Shown here one piece after another: positions 20,251 through 28,662 of a DNA stretch of 64,000 bases (position 1 is its first letter; the number at the start of each line of letters is the position of its first letter). The position numbers were made by a program, and so were the translations under genes. The notes beneath the pieces are model-generated. The model had not been told where the DNA came from, did no database searches, and was given only the letters and a program-made list of their open reading frames with translations. This DNA comes from Isoetes taiwanensis (lineage: Eukaryota > Streptophyta > Lycopodiopsida > Isoetales > Isoetaceae), in NCBI GenBank assembly GCA_021234155.1, contig JAJEKV010000071.1:5268483-5332482 (forward strand), written 5' to 3'.

Positions 20251-22410
20251 AAGCGCTAACACCTTCCCCAAATCGAACCAGGCCAGGACTTTGCGCGGCT
20301 TCCTCACCAGAGGCGAGAGGCCAGACTCCAAAAGATGGACCTCAGAAAGGTTATCGAGGAGGCGACCTTTTTGTGTTGCAGCTCCTGCGGGAGGGCAAAT
20401 GCCAATGCCCTCTTCCCCTCCCTCCCCCCCTCCTCTTGGGAGCTCAATTTTCCTATCCGACCGTTGAATCTGCCATTCAAGTAACCTGCTTCGAGCAGGC
20501 TCAAAAAAATCCAAGATCCACGAAGCGTCTTGCGGGTTAACCGCGTAGAAAACCAAATGTTTTGTCATTCGGGCAGTACAAAGGCTCCGGAATGGAGATT
20601 CGACTTCGCCATGCCATCCGGAACGGCGAAATTACCCTAGGGACCAAGTTACACGGTCATTTTTGAGTGCGAAAGAAACACAAACCCTCTACATGGCGAT
20701 TGCGGCCACCTCTTAGACCAATTGACTACGAACATGTTAGACATGAGCTACTTTGGCGCTTCTTGGAAAAGGGGTAGTCTTCTGCCCACGAAACTTGGTC
20801 TCCAGGGTAATGTCAATGTTTTGAGTCTATTGGCAGAGTCAGTTCACAGTTCCGGAGTGGAAAAGTTGCCCTACCGTGGCCAGGGTTCTTTGGGAGAGGA
20901 CTTTTGGGGCAAACTGCTTCCGGAAGGTTTTAAGGTTCTGTCCTTAAGGTTCTTCTGGCATCAACACCCTCCCTCTACGTGGATCCTGGTCGAATCTGAG
21001 TAGGATACGGCCTCCGAAATGTAAACCCTGTGTGTTGCTAGGTTATTGAAAAGTTTGCGTTATGGAGGTCGAGTTTTAGTCGGTTGCACTTGGGACATGG
21101 TCGAGAAGCTGAAGCAAAAAATATGAAGCAATAGGAACTGAGGGAATGGGGTTTGAAGTTATCCTCCTCCCAGTGTGGCAATTAGAATTCAAGAGCGCCT
21201 TTTGCAGTAGCAAAATTGTTTGGGATCATTCAGGATGGCCAATAGATCCAAACTCTGTTATTTCAGTTGCCATGGCTCCGCATGTGCGTTTAGCAAAGGT
21301 GCACCTAGCTATCCAAGAAAATGACTACGTTTGGCCACCAAACGTAAACCCCAATGTGTTGCTAGGTTATTGTAAGGTTTACGTTTCGGAGGCCAAAACA
21401 TGGTCGTTTTCTTGGATAGCTAGGTGCACCTTTGTTAAATGCACATTCGGAGCCATGGCAACTGAAATAACAGAGTTTGGATCTATTGGCCATTCCGAAT
21501 GATCCCAAACAATTTTGCTACCGCAAAAGGCGCTCTTGACTTCTAATTGCTTCATTGGGAGGAAGCTAAACCCAAATCCCATTCCCTCAGTTCCTATTGC
21601 TTCATATTTTCAGCTTCAGCTTCAGCTTCTCGACCATGTCCCAAGTGCAACCGACTAAAACTCGACCTCCATAACGCCAAACTTTTCAATAACCTAGCAA
21701 CACTGGGGTTTACATTTTGGAGGTCGTATCCTACCGGATTCGACCAGGATCTTGCACAATGTCATCACGTAGAGGGAGGGTGTTGATGCCAGAATACGGA
21801 CCCTTAAAACCTTTCGGAAGCAGTTTGCCCCAAAAGTCCTCTCCTGCAGGTCCCTGGCCACGGACGGGCAACTCTCCCACTCCAAAACTATGAACTGACT
21901 CTGTTAATGGACTCAAAATGTCGACTTTACCATGGGGACCAAGTTTCGTGGGCAGAAGACCACCCCTTCTCCAAGAAGCACCAAAGTAGCTCATGTCCAA
22001 CACGTTCGTAGTCAATTGGCCTAGGAGGTGGCTGTGGAACACCGCTATGTAGAGGGTTCATGTTTCTTTCGTTGCCCAAAATGACCATGTAACTTGGTCC
22101 CTGGAGTAATTTCACCATTCCGGACGACATGACGAAGTCGAATCTCCATTCCAGAGTCTTTGTACTGCCCGAACGACAAAACACTTGGTTTTCTACGCAA
22201 CCAAACTCCTCTACATAAATTTCAAAGGTTATCATATTTCTTGCATAAAGTCCTAGTCATCATATCCATGTCACCATATCATCTAGCCATGTCATCTAAA
22301 ATTTGCCAACATCACCTAATGAAAAGACCAAAGATGGACATCTTTTCATTTTTGGCCTAGTCAAAACTTGACCTTGCTTATTTGGCATGCCATGTCACCA
22401 CTTCGGGTGC
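19985..22410. repeat. Large foldback (inverted repeat) centred near 21363
   Basis: The left arm (about 19985-21350) and right arm (21376-22410) are inverted copies around a 25-base spacer. Matching landmarks: AACGTAAACC 21341-21350 against GGTTTACGTT 21376-21385; the ORF at 20722-21003 (+) against 21731-22042 (minus), both containing LDMSYFGASW; and 20100-20210 against 22215-22330. The left arm has about 320 extra bases (about 20219-20540) absent from the right arm. The arms differ at many sites, so this is an old palindrome and not an assembly mirror. Confidence 0.9.
21011..21722. repeat. 57-bp hairpin motif, three copies
   Basis: Copies lie at 21011-21067, 21335-21392 and 21666-21722. Each starts near CCTCCGAAA-GTAAACC and ends near GGTTTACGTTTCGGAGG, with TGTTGCTAGGTTATTG between. 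Each is therefore an imperfect inverted repeat with about 17-bp arms. The middle copy is the centre of the foldback and the outer two are mirror copies within the arms. They could be a tiny MITE or a structured element that seeded the inversion. Confidence 0.75.
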
Positions 22411-23532
22411 CTAGGTGGCATGCTTGAGCCTAGGTGGCATGCCTGAGCCGCCTTGGCATGTTGGAGCCTAGATGGCATGTTGGAGCTTGCGTGTCATGTT
22501 GGAGTCACCTTGGCATGTTTAAGCCTAGGTGGCATGTTTGAGCCAACTTGGCATGTTGGAGTCCACGTGGCATGTTGGAGCCTAGGTGGCATGTTGGTGG
22601 CATGTTTGAGCCACCTTGGCATGTTTGAGCCTAGGTGGAATGTTGGAGCCACCTTGGCATGTTTGAGCCACCTTGGCATGTTTGAGCCTAGGTGGCATGT
22701 TGGAGCCCCCGTGGCATGTTTGAGCCACCTTGGCATATTGGAGCCTAGATGGCATGTCTGAGCCATCTTGGCATGATGGAGCCTAGGTGGAATGTTGGAG
22801 CCACCTTGGCATGTTGGAGCCTAGGTGGCATGTTTGAGACACCTTGTCATGTTGGAGCCTAGGTGGCATGTTGGAGACGGCGTGGCATGTTTGAGACCCC
22901 TTGTCATGTTGGAGCCTAGGTGGCATGTTGGAACCCACGGGCATGTTGGAGCCCACCTTGGCATGTTTGAGCCACCTTGGCATGTTGGAGCCTAGGTGGC
23001 ATGTTGGAGCCTTGGTGGCATGTTTGAGCCACCTTGGCATGTTCGAGCCTAGGTGGAATGTTGGAGCCCGGTGATGGCCTGTTCGAGCCACCTTGGCAGC
23101 GTTGGAGCCCTAGGGTGGCACGTTGGAGCCCTTTGGCATGTTTGAGCCATGGAGCGTGATGGCATATTTGAGCCACCTTGGCATGTTTGAGCCTAGGTGG
23201 CATGTTGGAGCCACCCACTGCATGGGAGGCTAGATGGCATGTTGGAGCCACCTTGGCATGTTGGAGCCTAGGTGGCATGTTGGAGACCACATGACATGTT
23301 TGTGCCACCTTGGCATGTTGGAGCCTAGGTTGCATGCTGGAGCCCACCTTGGCATGCTTGAGCCACCTTGGCATGTTGGAGCCTAGGTGGCATGTTTGAG
23401 CCACCTTGGCATATTCGAGCCTAGGTGGAATGTTGGAGCCACCTTGGCATGTTGGAGCCTAGGTGGCATGTTGGAGGCCAGCGTGGTATGTTTGAGCCAC
23501 CTTGGCATGTTGGAGCCCGGATGGCATGTTGA
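22411..23532. repeat. Satellite array of alternating 19-bp monomers
   Basis: About 1.1 kb of two alternating 19-bp monomers, GGCATGTTTGAGCCACCTT and GGCATGTTGGAGCCTAGGT, making a 38-bp higher unit with local disorder and point changes. The reading frames in it on both strands (for example SNMPRWLKHA repeated on the minus strand) arise because three 19-bp monomers equal 19 codons; I do not regard them as genes. It begins right at the outer end of the foldback right arm and ends in a short CT-rich tract. Confidence 0.95.
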
Positions 23533-23887
23533 AAGGTATACTTCCTCTCTCTCTCTTTGTTACTTTAGAGAGAGAAATTGAATTTAGAGCAGTCTTTCAA
23601 TTAACTTTTGGGTCTTCAACCTTTGACTTCAAGTGTTCAAGATGCTTAGGTGATCAAATGTCCTTCAAGAAATGCCTATATGATGCCAAACTATCCATTT
23701 TTGGTTCTTCATATCAACTTCTACAAGTTGCGATGGATGTCTTCAATTTTCACGCTCTACAAGCTCACACAACACATGTATGAAGTCAAATGCTAGTGAA
23801 GTGTGTCAAACATATATAACTTTTGTATGCTGCCATTTTGTGGCAGTAATGGCATGTGGACAACTTGATCATACATGAAATATTAGA

Positions 23888-24165
23888 AAACCTTAAAAAA
23901 CCACACCTCAAAAAAAAACTACCTTAAAAAACAACACCTGAAAAAAAACATCCCTTCAAAAAACCATACCGCCTGAGAAAACAACACATCCTTAAAAAAG
24001 AGACTACACCTCCTTTAGAAACCACCCATTCTTTAAAAAAAAAAACTACGTATCCTTAAGAAAAACTACAGCAGATCCTTGGAAAACCACACCCCCATAT
24101 ACGTGTAGGTTTTTTTCAAATCTTCAAAAAGACAATGCGTATTTTGTTTTTACTGTTGTTTTCAG
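23888..24165. repeat. Right subterminal repeats of the CACTA element
   Basis: A-rich complement of the left subterminal block: AAAACCACACC, AAACAACACC and AAAACTAC phrases every 15-25 bases up to the terminal inverted repeat. The opposite orientation relative to 16851-17220 is as expected for the two ends of one element. Confidence 0.75.
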
Positions 24166-24193
24166 CCGTGGACCAAATGTTGGGGTTGTAGTG

Positions 24194-24569
24194 TACATTT
24201 GTAGTCGGGCAGGGTTTAATAGAGATTAGTGGCTCGTTTAGGCATAAGAAATGCAAGAGGGTCAGTCTTAAAGGTGAACCCTTTGAAAATTATCAATGTT
24301 CTTTATGTGCTGCTATTCCGAAAGAGAGGGATTTTTACATGAGAGTGCATAGACAGACTGATGACAAGGTGGCAAGGGGATTTAGAACCACAAAATTATG
24401 TATTAGATCAGATTACTTGAATGCAATTGAGATGAAGAAGATGGCCAGGTCTGCAGTTCATGAGGTAAGGAAGTTACATAAGGAATTAATGTTTTCCAAA
24501 ATGAGAGTTACTGCATTGTCCATGAAAGAAATGTCGCTAAGAGGGAGTCTGGAGGAGTCAATGAACAGG
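24194..24569 (+). pseudogene. Transposon gene exon, right half
   Basis: Continues the frame of 16676-16827 directly after the TAC duplication: FVVGQGLIEISGSFRHKKC, then YQCSLCAAIPKERDFYMRV, then a Lys/Arg-rich helical stretch (EVRKLHKELMFSKMRVTALS). The cysteines (C, CSLC) plus those in the left half form a Cys-rich module. It probably ends near a donor at 24569 (AACAGG|GTATCC); the frame runs on only a few codons after that. Confidence 0.65.
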
Positions 24570-24653
24570 GTATCCTTCTTCTTTAGGTGAGCTGGAATCC
24601 TGTTTGCTACTTTCAATTTGGTATTATCTTTAAAACTTTAGGTGCATAACAGG

Positions 24654-26156
24654 CTTTGGAGGCTGTGGTTGACGAACCACAACACGCATTCGTTGAGTAA
24701 GAACTTCATTAGTCGGGAAACCTTTATAGACGTGCAATTGTCATGCCATTTTTTTGTCTTTGCTAATAAAGTATTTTAGTTCGAATTAGGGCATTTAGAG
24801 TTGCCCTTACGAAGGCACCCGGATTAGGCATTATGTGAGAACTTCTTCTCTAAAATTCGGTGGCATGGTGCGAATGCTAAAGAGCCTATGGCCAGGGCAG
24901 ACTTGTTGGAGAGTGCCTCTGCCTCAATCATATTTCGTGAAGTTTCAAGCAGCCACTACCCTCCTGTTTCCTGCAGCACATGCTAAGCAAGAACACATTT
25001 GGGAAGAGTTAGAAAAGAAGGTAGATACCAATGGGGATGTGCTCACCTGTAACCTTGCAGATTACAGTAGCGTGGATACGGATGACAAGATTATCGAGGC
25101 CTTAAAAGGAAGGGCTTCTTTGCCGCACAAGCATTGTGTACAAGCGTTGGCATTACAATTGAGGAGAATGATGGCTGGTTTAGTGAGCCATGGAAGGCCG
25201 AAGATTGGTTTCATAGTAGTCGTGTGGTAGACCTGAGCTCTACCACATTGGGAGATGAGACCGATGCCACGGAAGAGAATATGGAGATTGAAGGTGAAGA
25301 TCCAAGGAACGAGGTAGTTAGTGAGGATGATGTGGCCAGGTCTGAATTACGACATGTGTTTGACGAAGTGTTAGATGAATGCGAGAGGAGGAAGCCATCT
25401 CATGTTTCTTGGCATGTTGTTATGGAAGGTAAGAAAATCTTCAAGTCAACTATAGTGAGTCATTTGAATGGGAATCCGTGGCTATCAAAGGACAGGTTGA
25501 CGAGGGTTAAGACTATGGTATATTCTATTGAAGAAAGTAATGTTGATGCACAAACTCTGCTCGGCATTGGGACAGATTGTGCAGTGTACTTCGAAGAACC
25601 AGTGGAATCAGCGGTGGCACCACAAACCAGACAAGCTTCAGCGAGAAAAAGGAACAAATCTGCTGCAATTCATAAGGTTTGGTATCTTGGTAGGGTACTT
25701 AGCATGAGGAGGAAATCTGGCAGTGCATGGAAAGAGAGTAGGGAGCCCGTGGACTTAGTTAAACGCCCGTCTTTTGAAGTTCAATTAAATCTGGCATATT
25801 ACAGTAAACATTGCAGCAAGGACGGCAAGTCCACTTGGTTTTACTTATGATCCGGCCGATAATCGACTTATAGACCTCGAAGTCTATCATATCTCTTGCA
25901 TCTTTAAGATATGAACCTGCCAAAAACATTTACCATCTGCATGATAATGACAGAGTACAGCTGAATAAGTTTGACCGTGAACAGAACATTGGTAGGGTAA
26001 TATTAAATTAGACGTCTTCAAATGGTTGAATTCTGCTACTAACTGTCTCTTCTCTTTCATTTTTTTTTTGTAGGTGACAAGGGCAAGTAGAAGGTCTAGG
26101 GAGTTCATAAGGTTCAGGCAGATATTTGTGAACTACTTTATCAATGATCATTTATG
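24654..26156 (+). pseudogene. 3' exons of the transposon gene (frameshifted)
   Basis: 24835-25160 and 25134-25850 hold long overlapping frames. The clearest blocks are EELEKKVDTNGDVLTCNLAD and, after a frame change, ENDGWFSEPWKAEDWFHSSR, an acidic region, VWYLGRVLSMRRKSG and PSFEVQLNLAYYSKH. Two further frame changes near 25850 and 25910 lead to EPAKNIYHLHDNDRVQLNKF. A last exon after acceptor TTTTTGTAG (26064-26072) encodes REFIRFRQIFVNYFINDHL and a stop at 26154-26156. I cannot assign a function; position and conserved order suggest a large transposon-encoded protein. Confidence 0.45.
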
Positions 26157-26949
26157 ATTAAAGCTACCATTTCAACAGTTTAAGTTTAAGAGCGTTTTTA
26201 CGCTTTGTATAAATCTCGTGCATGTTCTATTTGCTTTGCTTTACTTAATGCATTGTCTGTTTTGGAAACTGTGGATCTTGTTTAAACTTTACTTTGAATG
26301 CAATAAGCGATTGGCTACTTGGTTGCTTGTGGAACTAGTTAGTTAGGTGTGCTTTAAGCCTTTCAGATTCCATTACTCCATGATTTATTTCTGCAGCATT
26401 TACAGAAGCATAATAAAATGCTTCCAAAACAGCAGATGCTGTTACCCTACACTCTACTTTAAGGGCATGACGTGAAGACAATAAGACATAATCAAAATCA
26501 TACTTTAGAAACAACAAAACATACCTTTGTTTGAAGTCCGATTTGGTTAAGAACATTACATAAAAGAAACATATTAAGAGACAAAGTAAAACACAAGAAC
26601 AATGTAAAGCGCTTCATATTCATATTATAATAACATACTTTACAAAAAGGAAGGTTCACACTGCGCATGGCGGTTTACATCCCCTGTTTTTCATGGCCAT
26701 TTACAAAACAAAGCGGTCCTAAACGGATCGGATCGGAGCTTTACAAAAAAAAAAAGAGTCGGGGAGCTTTACAAAACAAGTTCGGGGATATTTCGTTATG
26801 GCAAATAAAAAACCTAAGCTATTATTATAGGCGTCCCGGAGGCATAACCGGGGCACAACTTAAGCGGATATCGAATAAGCGGGCGGAACGGAGGTCGACT
26901 AACGAGCGGGGCTTCAACCGATTGCCGGGAGGTGGCATCCTAAGCAAAC
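26157..26949. other. Transposon interior, no gene assigned
   Basis: Probably the 3' untranslated region of the + strand gene, then that of the convergent minus-strand fragment. Contains an A-run at 26738 and GGATCGGATCGG repeats. The 26667-27101 + strand frame overlaps the better-supported minus-strand coding block and has no recognisable motif. Confidence 0.35.
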
Positions 26950-27169
26950 ACATACTGATTGTTCCCTCTTGCACGGATTTTCATTTCCAAAAGCCGCTCA
27001 TCTGCAGGAGTCACCCGATCAACCCATTGCTGAAGGAGCTCCATGATCTTGCATGTGCACCACTTCCATGTAGGAAAATTTCGCGACAACCTTCAGCTTA
27101 GTGCCCTTGGGCTCTTCCTCAGGCGCGGCCTTCAGTGGGCACCCGGGCGGTGGTCTTAATCCGCGCCAT
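26950..27169 (-). pseudogene. Minus-strand coding fragment starting MARIKTTAR
   Basis: ATG at 27169 (minus) gives MARIKTTARVPTEG before a stop. A second frame gives EEEPKGTKLKVV. A third, from about 27080 to 26960, gives FPTWKWCTCKIMELLQQWVD then RVTPADERLLEMKIRARGNN. The last block has clear coding character. The N-terminus resembles the histone H3 start only over a few residues and is not a histone. It probably belongs to a second gene of the 13-kb element, facing inward from the right end. Upstream (27175-27245) GGATCGGGAGAAGGAG is tandemly repeated. Confidence 0.35.
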
Positions 27170-27766
27170 TGTCGAATGTGGGAGAGGAATAGGCGGATCG
27201 GGAGAAGGAGTGTCGGATCGGGAGAAGGAGAGGAATAGGCGCTAGAGGGAATGAGCTTCGATCGGGTTATGCCATTGGCGGCAGCTGCATGGCGAAGTTC
27301 ACCATAATGACGTCCTTAAAAGACGTGCCCGAAAATAAAATCATGACCAATAATTAATTTAAAGTCATTATTCAATAATCAATAATGAATTTCGTTATGA
27401 TGTCATCCTAAAATCGATTTAATTAAAATAAATAAAATTCCAGGCGTATTTCTTTCTTATTTTCTGGAGTGACCATTGAACTCAAATGGCGCCACGAAGA
27501 ACCCTAAATACTGATTGGATGCAACATTTGCGGACTGGATGTAAAAATACGGTAGAGGGTAGGATACATGAATGAAATTCGGACGTAAAAATAAGGTTGA
27601 GGGTAGGGCAAGAAGTGCTTAGACTGGGTGTAAAAGTATGGAATCGGGTATGATTCTTCGACAGTATGGGACCGTATACATAGGGGTTTCTATGGAGGGC
27701 CAGCTGTATACAGAGGGGTTTCTCCTGACTTGATGCACGCACATGCCATATGCCCCTTATATAGAG
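27170..27766. other. Right subterminal region of the 13-kb element
   Basis: No ORF of note. 27175-27245 has a purine-rich tandem repeat. 27481-27495 contains a CAAATGGCGCC core like the motif near 5.2 kb. Close to the TIR, repeated phrases AGGGGTTTCT occur at 27680 and 27716, possibly transposase-binding repeats. Confidence 0.4.
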
Positions 27767-27788
27767 GTGAACCCCCCGGGATCCTATT

Positions 27789-28662
27789 GCAGTAAGCGCA
27801 TACTAACCCGGAATTTGAAGAAGAAATATGCTGCTGACCTTTAACTGCTTCTGCCAGCTGTTTGGAGACCTCCATAAGACTTTGCATACTCAATTCCAGC
27901 TTACTTGTGGCCTTGGCAACTTTAGCTTTTATTTCTTCTTCAATTTTGGTCTTCTTATCTTTAGCAAAGGCTGCTAAACATGGTTCGACCTCCTGGTCCC
28001 ATTCGCGATGGTTGTAGTCAGCTGCATACCCTGGTCCTTCCTCCTCAGGCAAAGAATGCTGCAATTTTGATAATTCTATGGCCTTAGAGAAGGCTTTATA
28101 GACTGAGTCCAATAGCCCCAAACTTTGCAGCTTGAACATCTTCCTGTATAACCTAGAATGTGGTTTCAGACCAGCCACGAAAAAACACACCATATGATCC
28201 GTAGGTGTCTTTACTTTCTGCTCCTGGCATCTCAGAAGATAAGAGTTAAATCTTTCCACAAAAAGATGTATGCTCTCGCCCCTCCTAATGGTCATAGTGC
28301 AAATTTCTTGTACCAACCCATTCTTGGTGCTCACGGTACCAAATCTTTCCAAGAAATTGTGCACCAATACCTCCCATGTGGTTATTTGATAGCTCTTTTG
28401 ATAAAGAAACCATCCCTTGGCATCTCCCTTCATTGCAAGACCAAAAACTGAAATCTTGTCTCCTTTCTTCTTACCAAAATCTGCATAATATTCCTTAAAG
28501 TGGCTCAAAAACTCAGTAGGATTTTTGGATCCGTCAAATGTAGGTACTGGAGTAGGCAGGTTTACTTCAATCTGGGGAAGAGGGGATCGAATGTATCTTA
28601 GCTACTGCTGTGCTACCTTCTCCTGCGTCAGCTTCTCCTGTAGTTTTGCTTTTGGGTGACAT
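27789..28662 (-). pseudogene. Gypsy gag, 5' part
   Basis: ATG at 28662 (MSPKSKTTGEADAGEGST). A frameshift near 28565 leads into LPTPVPTFDGSKNPTEFLSH and the gag capsid block (FLERFGTVSTK, MTIRRGESIHLFVERFNSYL). A C-terminal coiled coil with EVSKQLAEAVKGQQHI follows. The frame ends at CAYCN, half of a zinc knuckle, exactly at the 8-bp target site of the 13-kb transposon. It is the plant retrotransposon gag type (UBN2/Retrotrans_gag). The remaining part lies at 14347-14710. Confidence 0.85.

Larger units (their letters stand above)
16828..24193. mobile_element. 7,366-bp CACTA (En/Spm) element in an exon
   Basis: Ends: CACACTAACCCCAAAATCTG on the left and CACTACAACCCCAACATTTG read inward from the right, 15 of 20 matching, the right end showing canonical CACTA. 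The 3-bp duplication TAC lies at 16825-16827 and 24194-24196, the length expected of CACTA elements. Subterminal regions carry many short repeats in opposite orientation at the two ends. No transposase ORF is visible, so it is non-autonomous. The middle is filled by tandem repeats, a long foldback and a satellite array. Removing it keeps the disrupted exon in frame. Confidence 0.9.
14719..27780. mobile_element. 13,062-bp TIR DNA transposon with 8-bp target duplication
   Basis: Terminal inverted repeats are 14 bp and perfect: CCCGGGGGGTTCAC at 14719-14732 and its complement at 27767-27780. Weaker similarity runs inward to a GTGCGTG block about 35 bp from each end. A perfect 8-bp direct repeat ATCCTATT flanks it (14711-14718 and 27781-27788). 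It splits one zinc knuckle of the host gypsy gag, and removal restores the CX2CX4HX4C motif. 8-bp duplications are made by hAT, P, Zisupton/KDZ and some Merlin elements; no transposase core motif is visible, so the superfamily is undecided. It carries a + strand spliced gene (15313-26156), a minus-strand fragment near 27 kb and a nested CACTA element. Confidence 0.95.
9932..28662 (-). mobile_element. Tat/Ogre-like Ty3/gypsy retrotransposon, split by nested insertions
   Basis: Minus-strand order: gag (28662 to 27789), zinc knuckle (14710 to 14347), protease (14353 to about 13940), extra RNase H (13602 to 12868), RT (12471 to 11474), RNase H and integrase (11571 to 9932). The single element is interrupted by a 13,062-bp TIR transposon, a 247-bp MITE and a LINE 3' end; a further LINE end lies just past its 3' end. 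Without the insertions the internal region is about 5 kb. The LTRs were not identified: a 5' LTR should lie above 28.7 kb and a 3' LTR below 9.9 kb. Frameshifts in gag, RT and integrase make it inactive. Confidence 0.85.

Noticed and set aside
20248-20568. Minus-strand frame of 106 codons
   Set aside because: It lies in the arm-specific 320-bp segment, is low in recognisable motifs and has Gly/Glu runs from a C/T-rich tract; probably chance.
22453-23404. Long repetitive reading frames on both strands (about 90-160 codons)
   Set aside because: They are the 19-bp satellite read in different phases; the period of 57 bases keeps frames open by chance. No start context or domain.
22411-23532. CRISPR-like array of short repeats
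   Set aside because: Monomers are contiguous without unique spacers, and the genome is a plant; it is a satellite.
27120-27169. Histone H3 N-terminus (MARxKxTAR)
   Set aside because: Similarity ends after about 16 residues, the frame is broken, and the following sequence is unlike any histone.
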